Shown here: positions 15,963 to 24,322 of the stretch, piece by piece | How positions within the stretch are numbered: position 1 is the stretch's first letter | Layout of the letters: each line of letters begins with the position of its first letter | Source of the DNA: Balneolales bacterium | GTDB lineage: Bacteria > Bacteroidota > Rhodothermia > Balneolales > Natronogracilivirgulaceae | DNA: 37,764 nucleotides | Direction: 5' to 3' | NCBI GenBank assembly: GCA_007120385.1 | Contig: SKNT01000008.1 | Span: forward strand, 1-37,764 | Notes under the pieces: model-generated | What the model saw: the letters and a program-made list of their open reading frames with translations, nothing else | Databases searched by the model: none | What the model was told of the DNA's origin: nothing | Position numbers and translations under genes: made by a program

Positions 15963-17231
15963 TCATGGGTGAAATAATTTCGAGGTGTAGACCACTTCCA
16001 GTCCTTTTTTCACTTTGCTCTGAACCAGCTTTCTCAATGGGAACAGGTATGGAGTGAGACAGATGGCGAGAGAGATGATTTTGGCGCGGTGCCGCATGCC
16101 GGTACCGTAGTTGGTCACACCCCAGGCGAATGCCACGATCATGCCGAGCAGCATGACCAGCAAGGCGAGGGCGGCGGGATCTTTCCTGATGACAGGGAAT
16201 GACTTGTAAATGCCGAAGAATACAAGAAAGTAAAGCAGGCCGTCAATGAGGCCTACCACGTCCCATATGGAGCCAATCATCCAGGGCATGGGAGCAAAGA
16301 GGAAGTACACGCCCCGAAGCGGGGTTTGCCAGATGACATCCACGGGATTGGAGGCACCCAGGCCCTGCAGGTAGCTGGCCCTTCCCTTCCGATCTTCGCC
16401 GCCCCTCTCTATAATCAGCTCTTCCACCCCGAACTCACTGATGGCCCCCTCACCTCCGATAGTGCTGAGTCCCCAACCGGTGGTATTGAGGTAATGAAGT
16501 CCGACGCCCACAATAAGAATTGCCACGGCTGAACTCAGGAACATGATGATCCGTCCCTTGGCAAGCGATGTCATTATGAGCCAGACCTGGTACACGCCCA
16601 GGCCAAGCAGGGCCATCAGTGCGCCCATATGCAGTGCCGTGCTCAGTCCAAAGCCAACCACCGCAAGCGCAATATGATGGATGCGTTTGAGTTTGATCCA
16701 GGAGACATAGTAGCGTATCCCGAGCGTGAGGAAATAGACAACGAAGGCCTCCCTGAGCAGGTTTTGCGCGTAAACGGCCAGCAATGGGAATAATGCCAGT
16801 ATGAATGCATTCTGCAGGGCGATTTTCCGGGTCCAGAGCATCTGTGAGATGTGGAAGACGTTGTAAACGGAGAACACCCCTGCCAGGATGTTAATGGCCC
16901 GGATGATCGTACTCTCATCTGACCCGACCAATGCGTAGACGGTTCCCATGAAGTAGGCGAAGAGACCGGCCCCGCCGGGAAGCGGCCAGGTGATAAGTTC
17001 GGAGAGCCCGAGCTGGGAAAAAGCAACGGCCCTGCGCTGAAAGCGGCTGGCATCGGCGGCAGTAAGGTACGGCAGGTCCGGCCATATCCAGGTGTCGATG
17101 ATCATGAGGGCGAGGCGGAAGGCAAGCGCTATGAAAAGCACTTTCTGCAGCTTGCGGTCCTGATTTGTAAAGCTGAAAATCAGCCCAATCGTGATCAGAA
17201 CAATAAACCAGGTAATGGAAAAACCTAACAC
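15963..17231 (-). CDS. Polytopic membrane protein, candidate Wzy-type polysaccharide polymerase
   Basis: The start is the GTG at 17231, preceded by AGGA eight bases upstream. The 422-residue product is highly hydrophobic with about ten predicted membrane segments beginning at residue 5. A large central non-membrane loop lies between 'LNTTGWGLSTIGGEGAISEF' and 'NPVDVIWQTPLRGVYFLFAP', and 'NYGTGMRHRAKIISLAICLT' comes near the C-terminus. Early segments contain 'LLREAFVVYFLTLGIRY'. This layout, with an Arg-rich conserved patch before the last helices, is typical of Wzy/EpsG-like repeat-unit polymerases, which are poorly conserved. No other polymerase candidate is visible in the window, and no flippase (Wzx) is seen. 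A membrane glycosyltransferase of another family is the main alternative. Confidence 0.62.
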   Translation of the reverse strand: MLGFSITWFIVLITIGLIFSFTNQDRKLQKVLFIALAFRLALMIIDTWIWPDLPYLTAADASRFQRRAVAFSQLGLSELITWPLPGGAGLFAYFMGTVYALVGSDESTIIRAINILAGVFSVYNVFHISQMLWTRKIALQNAFILALFPLLAVYAQNLLREAFVVYFLTLGIRYYVSWIKLKRIHHIALAVVGFGLSTALHMGALMALLGLGVYQVWLIMTSLAKGRIIMFLSSAVAILIVGVGLHYLNTTGWGLSTIGGEGAISEFGVEELIIERGGEDRKGRASYLQGLGASNPVDVIWQTPLRGVYFLFAPMPWMIGSIWDVVGLIDGLLYFLVFFGIYKSFPVIRKDPAALALLVMLLGMIVAFAWGVTNYGTGMRHRAKIISLAICLTPYLFPLRKLVQSKVKKGLEVVYTSKLFHP

Positions 17232-17291
17232 GTAAAGTATCCTGTTATGAAATTGTGAAAGTTACAGTTTTATTGGAAATCATCATGGTTG

Positions 17292-18758
17292 TCAGCCGGG
17301 CATATCCGGGACGCGGTCAAGCGGGAACAGGCGAACGGCTGCCCGCAGTTTCCCACCGGCACCGGCAGGCAGCTGATCCACCACCCTGACGGTCACCTGT
17401 GCCGACGCGCCCATGATCTCCCGGGTGCGATCGATCAGGATCTGCTCGTCGCCGGCGCTATAGGCATGCTCTGTTTCCACGAAAATTTCGAATTCCGATG
17501 GTTTTTTCTGGATGATCTGCCCCCTGATGACATGCCTGGCCTGTTTGAAAAGCACACTGGCCACGCGTCCGATGAGGGCGCCTTTATCGTTGATGAAAAA
17601 ATCATCCTCCCTTCCCACGATCCGTTGCACCAGGGGCATCTGGCATCCGCAAGGGCAAGATTCGTGCTCTTTCAGCTGAATGAAATCCCCGATTTCGTAG
17701 CGGATCAATGGCATTTTACGGTTTCTGAAACCGGTTACGACCAGTTCGGCCAGCTGTACCGGACCGGTAGCGGTGGTTTTACCGGTGTGAGTGTCCGGAC
17801 CGGTACCGTTAGGGCCGATGCCGGTATGCACCCGGTACTCGAAGTAGCCGGTATCCAGGTGCAGGTGCAGGTTGCCTTCGGGGCATTCGGAGATCATGGG
17901 ACTGCCCTCGGCAGAGGCGTACTGGTTGAACACTTTGGCGCCAAACGCCTTTTCTATGGTCTTGCGCTGTTCACTGTACAGCGTCTCGGCCGTTACACTG
18001 ATGGCGACTGGCCTGAAATCAAGCTTGATATTGTTTGCAAGGATATATCTGGCAATGATGAAAATGGTGGACGGATAGCCGTCGAGCAGTTGTGGACGGA
18101 AACGGTTGAGTTTGCGGATGTAGTGCTTCAGGTTCTCGTCCGTAAGATGGTACGATGACATGAACAGCTGCCGGTCGAAGTAATTCAGAACCCAGAACGG
18201 GGGTTTTTTCTGTTCAGTCGGCACAATGTTGTTTCCGGTGAACCGGGCACTGCGGAATTTCCGGGGAAGTCCGATGCTCCAGTAGTAGCGGTGCAGGTAG
18301 GCAAAGGTACGCTGCTGGGTATCCCTGTCCATGGCGATTATCATCGGTGTTCCCGTAGTTCCGCTCGTAGTGCGTGTAACAGTGGTGGGACGACGATCAT
18401 CGCTTATGGCAATCTTGCCGGCATGATCACGACGCTGTTTCTTGGTCAGTTTTGGCATGCGGAACAGGGCCTCTTCCGGTTCTTTCCGGATCAGCTCCTC
18501 GGTTATTCCTTTCTTCTGCATGACGTTACGGTACCAGGATGATTCCTGCCGGCATTCCAGAAGCATGTCACGGAGCACGTTCTGCTGGAAGAGCCGGATG
18601 TCATGGAAATCGGCTTCCCATAACTTTTTGTGTTGCTCCAGCATGCGGCAGAAATTACCCGAATACCGGTTCCGGTACAAAAGCATGGCCTTGATATTCA
18701 GGATGAGCACCTTCAGGAAATAAGGAGCGTAAATATAAATTTTTTTTGCCAAAGACAT
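17292..18758 (-). CDS. CapK/PaaK-like adenylate-forming enzyme
   Basis: I prefer the ATG at 18758 (488 residues), 16 bp past the upstream gene. The frame also allows a GTG at 18818 that would overlap the GT4 gene by 44 bp. 'TRTTSGTTGTPMIIAMDRD' is the phosphate-binding loop of ANL enzymes. 'NQYASAEGSPMISECPEG' and 'VVTGFRNRKMPLIRYEIGD' are the other CapK/PaaK core motifs, and 'CPCGCQMPLVQRIVGRED' carries a paired-Cys motif usual in the family. CapK proteins occur in capsule and exopolysaccharide loci; a role in acyl or amino-acid side-group activation is suspected but rarely shown. An A8 run lies just inside this start (coding AAAAAAAA, 18740-18747). Confidence 0.85.
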   Translation of the reverse strand: MSLAKKIYIYAPYFLKVLILNIKAMLLYRNRYSGNFCRMLEQHKKLWEADFHDIRLFQQNVLRDMLLECRQESSWYRNVMQKKGITEELIRKEPEEALFRMPKLTKKQRRDHAGKIAISDDRRPTTVTRTTSGTTGTPMIIAMDRDTQQRTFAYLHRYYWSIGLPRKFRSARFTGNNIVPTEQKKPPFWVLNYFDRQLFMSSYHLTDENLKHYIRKLNRFRPQLLDGYPSTIFIIARYILANNIKLDFRPVAISVTAETLYSEQRKTIEKAFGAKVFNQYASAEGSPMISECPEGNLHLHLDTGYFEYRVHTGIGPNGTGPDTHTGKTTATGPVQLAELVVTGFRNRKMPLIRYEIGDFIQLKEHESCPCGCQMPLVQRIVGREDDFFINDKGALIGRVASVLFKQARHVIRGQIIQKKPSEFEIFVETEHAYSAGDEQILIDRTREIMGASAQVTVRVVDQLPAGAGGKLRAAVRLFPLDRVPDMPG

Positions 18759-18774
18759 CGTTTTTTTAGACAGA

Positions 18775-19908
18775 TCAGGTGGACGGAATAATATTTTTTT
18801 CGGATCTGATTGGCTCACCTCGATAAATTATAAGTAGCTGGTTAGCAACTGATTCGGTGGCAAAGCGTTCCTTGACAATATCGCGGGATTTCCTTGCCCG
18901 GTTTGCCAACTCATTTTCCGGCAGTTCCATCAGTTTCCGAACGGCTTCGGCCAGTTTATCGGAGTCGTTTGAAGGTACCAGGAATCCGTTTTTGCCACTG
19001 TGTACTACCTCCGAGTTGCCTCCGACGTCGGTAGCGACGATTGGCAGGCCCGACGCGGCTGCTTCGAGAAGTACGATGGGCAGCCCTTCCCATGCAGACG
19101 ACATGAGATAGGCGTCGGCGCCTTTCATGAGCCGGTCCACATCACTGCGAACCCCGAGCAGGGTAACCTGCCGGTCCAGTTCCAGCCCGGAAACAAGTCC
19201 GGCAATGGCTTCCTTGTCCGGTCCCTTTCCTGCAATTATCAGGCGGGCATTTTCCTTTTCGGCCGCCACTTTCTTGAAGGCATGGATCATGTTCGGATAA
19301 TTCTTCTGTTCGAAGAATCGCCCTACTGCCAACCAGACGAATTGTCCGTTCAGGTCCAGTTCCTTCCGCACCTCTTCACGGATCCGGGCATCAGGGGCAA
19401 ATTTCTCTACATTGACGGGGTTGATGACATATGTGATATTATCCCCCTTGAACCTGGTGCGTTCGCGGTATTTTTCCACCCCTTCCTGCGAAACCGAAGT
19501 GATGAAATCCGGAATCCCGTTGGTGATGCGATAAAGAAAATCGAGGAAGCGGTGCCCCCCCTCCTTGCCCCCGTGGGTGGTCTGTACCAGCCGCCAGGAG
19601 CGTTTTCCCGGGCCGGCTATGCGAGTAAAAAGGTTGGCGTGGATCAGGTGGGAGTGGACCACGTCGGGTTTGAGCCTGCGAATGAGGCGGCGGTACCTGC
19701 CAATGGCTGCGGGAAGCTTCAAAGGGGTCAGGTCCAGACTGTAAACAGAAACACCGTTTGACTCCAGCTCATCTGTCAGCGCCTTTGGCGTGCGCAGGCT
19801 GATAATGGATACATCATGATTGCGGCTCAGGTGAATGGCCTTGTTCACCAGAAGCGTCTCCGCTCCCCCATAATCGAGTCCGGTGATTACATAGACAATG
19901 TTCATCAT
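18775..19908 (-). CDS. GT4-family glycosyltransferase
   Basis: The start is set at the paired ATGs at 19908/19905, giving the standard N-terminus 'MNIVYVITGLDYGGAETLL'; the longer frame overlaps the upstream kinase gene. 'DVVHSHLIHANLFTRIAG' and 'TTHGGKEGG' are typical of GT4 enzymes with an acceptor-side GT-B fold. The donor domain has 'WLAVGRFFEQKNYPNMIHA', 'IIAGKGPDKEAI' and the E-x7-E motif in 'SSAWEGLPIVLLEAAASGLP'. Retaining transferase; cytoplasmic, acting on a lipid-linked repeat unit. Donor and linkage cannot be predicted. Placed between a P-loop protein and the CapK-like gene in a compact run. Confidence 0.9.
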   Translation of the reverse strand: MMNIVYVITGLDYGGAETLLVNKAIHLSRNHDVSIISLRTPKALTDELESNGVSVYSLDLTPLKLPAAIGRYRRLIRRLKPDVVHSHLIHANLFTRIAGPGKRSWRLVQTTHGGKEGGHRFLDFLYRITNGIPDFITSVSQEGVEKYRERTRFKGDNITYVINPVNVEKFAPDARIREEVRKELDLNGQFVWLAVGRFFEQKNYPNMIHAFKKVAAEKENARLIIAGKGPDKEAIAGLVSGLELDRQVTLLGVRSDVDRLMKGADAYLMSSAWEGLPIVLLEAAASGLPIVATDVGGNSEVVHSGKNGFLVPSNDSDKLAEAVRKLMELPENELANRARKSRDIVKERFATESVANQLLIIYRGEPIRSEKNIIPST

Positions 19909-19930
19909 CCTGATGTTATAATGTTGTGGT

Positions 19931-20488
19931 TCAATAGTTTTCAATAATTGTGGATTGCAGTCTCTCACAAATGAATTCGTAGCTCTGCTCCCAGCGTCCA
20001 AGTCGCTGCCGGGCCTCCTCCTCATCTACTCTCCGCGCAAAATGCTCCTTGTCGCGGCCATGGATCCGTCCGAGTACGATATCCACCGGGCACCGCAGGT
20101 AGACTGTATCGTCGTAGACCTGCCGAATGCGCTCCAGAAGCTTCTCCATTTCGCGGCTGGATCGCTCCTGCTCTCCCGGGCTGCTTTTATAGTGCAGCCG
20201 GCTCAGGTTGTAGATAGGTCCCTGGTCGTAGATCACTTTTATATTCTCTTTGCGGGCCAACAACTCAGCCACGATCAGCTTATAATAAATAAAGAAGACG
20301 ATTTTGCGCTTCAGGTTATCCCGGAAACGGAAAGCGAGACGCAATAACGGGATCATGTCGCGGGTGAGCAGCCGGAGCAGGACCCGCAGTTTGAGCCACG
20401 GGGAGACTCGAACTTTTGCCATGCCGGTTTGCCGTTTGACCCAGGTAGATTTTCCTGAGCCGGCGATACCATACACTTCAACGATCAA
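19931..20488 (-). CDS. Small P-loop nucleotide-binding protein (kinase-like, copy 1)
   Basis: The start is a TTG overlapping the stop of the upstream GT4 gene as TTGA (20485-20488), a coupling arrangement. The 185-residue product starts with a Walker A loop, 'VEVYGIAGSGKSTWVKR'. A middle helix set is rich in Arg/Lys. 'YDQGPIYNLSRLHYKS' and 'DTVYLRCPVDIVLGRIHGRD' resemble the lid and NMP-binding regions of dTMP-kinase or adenylylsulfate/shikimate-type kinases. A small-molecule kinase acting on a sugar or modifying group is a reasonable inference. The substrate is unknown. A second P-loop protein lies at 21686-22375. Confidence 0.75.
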   Translation of the reverse strand: MIVEVYGIAGSGKSTWVKRQTGMAKVRVSPWLKLRVLLRLLTRDMIPLLRLAFRFRDNLKRKIVFFIYYKLIVAELLARKENIKVIYDQGPIYNLSRLHYKSSPGEQERSSREMEKLLERIRQVYDDTVYLRCPVDIVLGRIHGRDKEHFARRVDEEEARQRLGRWEQSYEFICERLQSTIIENY

Positions 20489-21672
20489 GCCGCCGGTTCC
20501 TCATGCTTGACTGTTGCCGTTGTTTTGTGCCGGGTCACCTCCTTGAAGAAATCCAGGTACAGGTTGGCAAGACGGGGGAGGTTGAAATTCTCCAGGATGT
20601 GGTTCTTGCCGTTTCGACCCAACTGCCTGCATTTTTCATCATCGGCAAGCAGCTGGCGGATCCTTTGGGCCAGGGTGCCTGTGTCATCGGCCGGGCAAAG
20701 GAATCCGGTCTTGCCGTCTTTGACAGCCATTCCCACGTCTCCGGCGTCTGTAGTAACCACGGGACGTTCCAGATAGAGTGATTCCAGGGCGATCCCGGGA
20801 ACTCCTTCGGTATCGCTTGAGATAAAGAGCAGGTTTGAACCGCTGATAAACGGGGCCACATCGTCCTGGTATCCCCAGAAGATAACGCGATCCGAGATAC
20901 CGAGTTTGCCTGCCCTTGCCTCGGAGTCGCGGCGGAGATCACCGTCGCCCACCATCCAGGCCTCTGCTTCCGGCAGGTGTTCCGCCACTTTTGCAAAAAC
21001 ATCCAGAAAACGGTCGGGTCTTTTCTGCTTCGTGACGTTTCCGAGAAAGAGGACCACTTTACGGTCTTCCGGGCGTTTCAGGTGTTTTCTGGCATCGGAC
21101 CTGGATCCATTATTATTGAAACGGTCTGTGTTAAAAGCACGGGGAATGGCGGTTCCGGGACCATTGAAGGAGTAAAGGCTGCGAAAGTCTTCCAGTGCCT
21201 TCCGGCCAACACCGACGGCTCCGTCAATTCCAGGTACGATCATGTTTCTCATGTACCATTGTTTCAGCACGGAGCGGTTCCAGTAGACCACGCTGTCGAT
21301 TACCCGTACTACGAACGGGATATGGATTTTTTTCCGGCGGAGCATTTTGTTCACCATTCCGCCGTATTTCACGCTTCTGGCGCCGTTCAGCATGACTACA
21401 TCCGGCTGGAAATCCAGAATTTCACGCAGCACGCGGCGTTGCAGGGCGGGATGGCCGGCCGGCATGAGCTCCAACAGGCTCTTCTTGTCTCCTCCGAGGT
21501 AGGTGTCGTCTCCCTCGACTGGAAGGTCCATATCCTGTTCGCCGCTATTGTACAGATAGACGATTTTGCATCGGCACCCTTGCCGGTTCAGCTCCTGTTT
21601 GAGTTCGCGGGCAAAGATCTGCGCCCCTCTTCGAATAGGTTTGTTGTCCAGGATCAGTATTTTCTTGCTCAT
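20485..21672 (-). CDS. GT4-family glycosyltransferase
   Basis: The 395-residue product starts 'MSKKILILDNKPIRRGAQIF'. The N-terminal half has 'QPDVVMLNGARSVKYGG'; the donor domain has 'VVLFLGNVTKQKRPDRFLDV', 'AWMVGDGDLRRDSEARA' and the E-x7-E type motif 'SSDTEGVPGIALESLYLERP'. GT-B fold, retaining. 'RRGAQIFARELKQELNRQG' is a common N-terminal variant of polysaccharide-locus glycosyltransferases. It sits between the two P-loop genes, overlapping the downstream one by 4 bp and following the upstream one after 13 bp. Sugar specificity unknown. Confidence 0.88.
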   Translation of the reverse strand: MSKKILILDNKPIRRGAQIFARELKQELNRQGCRCKIVYLYNSGEQDMDLPVEGDDTYLGGDKKSLLELMPAGHPALQRRVLREILDFQPDVVMLNGARSVKYGGMVNKMLRRKKIHIPFVVRVIDSVVYWNRSVLKQWYMRNMIVPGIDGAVGVGRKALEDFRSLYSFNGPGTAIPRAFNTDRFNNNGSRSDARKHLKRPEDRKVVLFLGNVTKQKRPDRFLDVFAKVAEHLPEAEAWMVGDGDLRRDSEARAGKLGISDRVIFWGYQDDVAPFISGSNLLFISSDTEGVPGIALESLYLERPVVTTDAGDVGMAVKDGKTGFLCPADDTGTLAQRIRQLLADDEKCRQLGRNGKNHILENFNLPRLANLYLDFFKEVTRHKTTATVKHEEPAA

Positions 21673-21685
21673 GGTAATGCTTGTA

Positions 21686-22375
21686 TTACCGGATCACTTT
21701 CCAGCTGTGATCATTACTTGCGGATGGCTTGACAAAGTGCCTGTCCACCTGCTTTCCCGAAGACGCTTTTTCATTCAGGTAGGCATTGAATTTCTCATAC
21801 CATCCATCCACCCAGCCCTGCTCCTGGTATTTGAAATAGAGCAGTTTGTTGAAATCGGTAATTGAGGATTTCCGGTTGAACAGAAGAATTTTTTTTACCG
21901 ATTTGCGGATGTTTTGCGGGATCTTGCTGAACATCTGCGTGATCAGTTTCCGAATGGTGACACCGGCCGGTTGCCGGTCCAGTTTTTTGCCACCCAGCTC
22001 TCCTCTGGTCAGTTGCGAAAGCAGCACCTCCGGTTCCGGCTTGATGATATAAACCGTGATCCTGTTGGACCGGTTGATCATGAAATCAATATTGTCCTCA
22101 TGGTAGCCATTGAGGATTTTCTTAAAAGGTCTCAGGAAGTCGTAGTGAAGCACCATTCCGGGCAGCGGATTTTCACGGGTTGCGTTCATTTTTTTCGCAT
22201 ATTCGCTGGTAATGTACTTCATTGCAGGGACCGATGGCCAGCTGCTGATGTCTTCGGGGAAAATCCTGCGTGTGTCATCATCCAGCTTGCCTGCTGCCAG
22301 GCTCTTGATAAGAGTGCTTTTCCCTGAAGAAGTTGGTCCGGTAATGATCACCAGATGATCTATATATAATTCCAC
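21686..22375 (-). CDS. Small P-loop nucleotide-binding protein (kinase-like, copy 2)
   Basis: The 229-residue product begins with a Walker A loop, 'LVIITGPTSSGKSTLIKSLA' (start GTG at 22375, close to the P-loop). 'DISSWPSVPAMKYITSEYAK' and 'VYIIKPEPEVLLSQLTRGEL' follow. The C-terminal half, 'YFKYQEQGWVDGWYEKFNAY', is like that of other polysaccharide-locus P-loop proteins whose role is unknown. It is not closely similar to copy 1 apart from the Walker motif. It follows the LicD-like gene after 14 bp and precedes a GT4 gene after 13 bp. It may be a kinase for a sugar, a hydroxy acid or an activated side group. Function not assigned. Confidence 0.7.
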   Translation of the reverse strand: MELYIDHLVIITGPTSSGKSTLIKSLAAGKLDDDTRRIFPEDISSWPSVPAMKYITSEYAKKMNATRENPLPGMVLHYDFLRPFKKILNGYHEDNIDFMINRSNRITVYIIKPEPEVLLSQLTRGELGGKKLDRQPAGVTIRKLITQMFSKIPQNIRKSVKKILLFNRKSSITDFNKLLYFKYQEQGWVDGWYEKFNAYLNEKASSGKQVDRHFVKPSASNDHSWKVIR

Positions 22376-22389
22376 CCTGAATTCCTTAA

Positions 22390-23148
22390 TTAGTTCTTTT
22401 CATGGAGGATGCCCCCGTCCTGGGTAGTGTAATCCCAGTCTTTTTTGGGCACCCGCCAGTCTTTTCCGTATTTGTGGATGAGATACTGCTCCGGGCTGGT
22501 ATATATCTGAATATTCTCAATTTCCTCCATCAGTTTCGTTTTGTCAAGGTCAAACTGCCATTCCGGGCACTCCATGTCGATTGTCTTCATGAAGTAGCTG
22601 CGGTAGAACCAGGAGATGGAATTTGCTAACATCCACAAACCCAGGCGGAGGCCGTTCCGGCGGGACCGCTGCACGAGACCCAGGACTTCCTTGATTGTTT
22701 TTTCGATCACTTTGGCCAGGAAATTCTGGTGTTCGAAATCTGAGTAGGATTTCAAATAGCGACCGTTTTTGCCGTAGATGAAGGTCAGGTCCACTTTTTT
22801 GATATCTTCATCACTATTCAGCGATTTCAAGTTGATGCCGAATCTGGAGGTAAGCACCACAAGTCCCTTGTCCATCAGTTTTTTAACATCGGTCAGGCGG
22901 AGCCGGGGCCTGTCATGCTGCATGCAGGAAAGGTCTATGTCGTTGTCCCATTCAATAAGCTTTCCATCGCGCACCAGCCCCAGGAGTGTTCCCTGGTCTA
23001 CCCACGCTTTGCTGTTCTTCAGTATGATATTGTCGGTAAGCCGCAGGAGGGTCATATCACTATCATTGATCCGGAAACCGGAATTTCCAAAGTCCTTTTC
23101 GTCAGAGGTTAACTCACCTTCAATCATAAGCTTATTTGCGGTAGCCAT
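22390..23148 (-). CDS. LicD-family phospho(no)transferase
   Basis: The start is set at the ATG at 23148, preceded by AGGA at a good distance. It overlaps the reductase gene by 17 bp; an ATG at 23127 is an alternative. 'WVDQGTLLGLVRDGKLIEWD' leads into 'DNDIDLSCMQHD', the LicD metal/nucleotidyltransferase-fold signature. The C-terminus 'IQIYTSPEQYLIHKYGKDW' with 'RVPKKDWDY' matches the LicD family end. LicD enzymes move phosphocholine from CDP-choline to glycans; related members are thought to handle other CDP- or CMP-linked groups. Next to a phosphonate reductase gene, I infer a role in transferring a CMP-activated phosphonate (2-hydroxyethylphosphonate) to the polysaccharide. This is inference from context. 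Confidence 0.8.
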   Translation of the reverse strand: MATANKLMIEGELTSDEKDFGNSGFRINDSDMTLLRLTDNIILKNSKAWVDQGTLLGLVRDGKLIEWDNDIDLSCMQHDRPRLRLTDVKKLMDKGLVVLTSRFGINLKSLNSDEDIKKVDLTFIYGKNGRYLKSYSDFEHQNFLAKVIEKTIKEVLGLVQRSRRNGLRLGLWMLANSISWFYRSYFMKTIDMECPEWQFDLDKTKLMEEIENIQIYTSPEQYLIHKYGKDWRVPKKDWDYTTQDGGILHEKN

Positions 23149-24265
23149 TGATGTTCCTGTAATATACGTCAAATAATTCCGAGGTGCTTATTCTTGCCGG
23201 GTTGTTTCCCATCCTCTCCTCGTTGATGCTGTCAAGATACTTTTTGAGTGAGGATCGAGAAGTGAGGCCGGCTTCTGAAACATCCATTCGAAGTCCCATG
23301 TTTTTTTTCAGCCTGGATATGCCTCCGGCCAGGGCATCGGCATCTGACACCTCGAAGAGGGTGAAGAAGTCGCGGCGAACATTTTTCGAAACCACCGGCA
23401 GGTTTTTACGGATGAAGAATTCCATATTCATGGCTACGGCTTCTCCGTGCGGCACGCCAAGATGATCGGTCAGATAGTAGGACATGGCGTGCGGACCGGT
23501 GGTTTTTGAGATATTGATTGCTTTTCCGGCAAAGAAGGCTCCGAGGGCCATGGCTCTGCGGCTTTTGCTGTCGGGATGGTGGCAGAACTGTTCCAGGTGT
23601 GGAAGGATGAGCGTGATGGCATGGCGGGCGTATTCCATGCTGCGCGCGGTGGCGTTGCGCGCCCAGAGCGACTCCATGGCCTGGCACAGAGCATCCATGC
23701 CGCTTGTGGCAGTCTGTGCGGCAGACATGCCTGTAGTCAGTTCCGGGTCCACAACAACGTAAGCCGGCTGAAGCTGCGGCGAGGCAAGGGAGTACTTGGA
23801 TCCGTCGCGGTACATTACGGCGAAGTGGGTGGCTTCGCTGCCTGAACCGGCCGTAGTCGGTACGGCGGTGATCGGTGCCGCTACGGGAAGACCGCTGATA
23901 TCGGGAAAGCCGGCATCCAGTGCCTGCGGATTTTCCAGATATATGGCAACCAGTTTGGCGAAATCCATCACACTGCCTCCGCCTACGGCAATGATCATGT
24001 CGACATGAGCGCCTTTCAGTTGTTCAAGTGCTGCCACCAGGGCTTCATGGGACGGGTTGGTGCCAAATCCGCTGTAACGCGTAACCGAAACACGGCTTGC
24101 CATCTGTTCGAAATAGTCGCGTGCACGGGACCGGTCATAGGACGATCCTCCCGTGAAAAGCAGAACGGACCGGACGTTCCTTTTCTGCAGGATATCGTCC
24201 AGGGCCATACGGAAATCGGTGTCAAGGTATTCAGTCACGCCGTTGCTTCTGAAAAGATTGCTCAA
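23132..24265 (-). CDS. Iron-ADH-family reductase, probable phosphonoacetaldehyde reductase
   Basis: The 377-residue product has the group III Fe-ADH cofactor motif 'GGGSVMDFAK' (95-104) and 'PTTAGSGSEAT'. At the metal site, Asp191 and Gln195 lie in 'DALCQAMES', with His259 in 'GPHAMSYYL' and His273 in 'VPHGEAVAMN'; Gln195 stands where canonical Fe-ADHs have the first His ligand. Directly upstream is phosphonopyruvate decarboxylase, which makes phosphonoacetaldehyde. The inferred reaction is NAD(P)H-dependent reduction of phosphonoacetaldehyde to 2-hydroxyethylphosphonate, as PhpC-type enzymes do in phosphonate pathways. Its position just before LicD suggests the product is the glycan substituent. 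A general aldehyde reductase is the alternative. Confidence 0.85.
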   Translation of the reverse strand: MSNLFRSNGVTEYLDTDFRMALDDILQKRNVRSVLLFTGGSSYDRSRARDYFEQMASRVSVTRYSGFGTNPSHEALVAALEQLKGAHVDMIIAVGGGSVMDFAKLVAIYLENPQALDAGFPDISGLPVAAPITAVPTTAGSGSEATHFAVMYRDGSKYSLASPQLQPAYVVVDPELTTGMSAAQTATSGMDALCQAMESLWARNATARSMEYARHAITLILPHLEQFCHHPDSKSRRAMALGAFFAGKAINISKTTGPHAMSYYLTDHLGVPHGEAVAMNMEFFIRKNLPVVSKNVRRDFFTLFEVSDADALAGGISRLKKNMGLRMDVSEAGLTSRSSLKKYLDSINEERMGNNPARISTSELFDVYYRNINGYRK

Positions 24266-24322
24266 AACTGTTGTGGAAAAGGTTGTGTCGTGTAATATCC
24301 GGGGTTCTTCTTGCCTGCGGGG

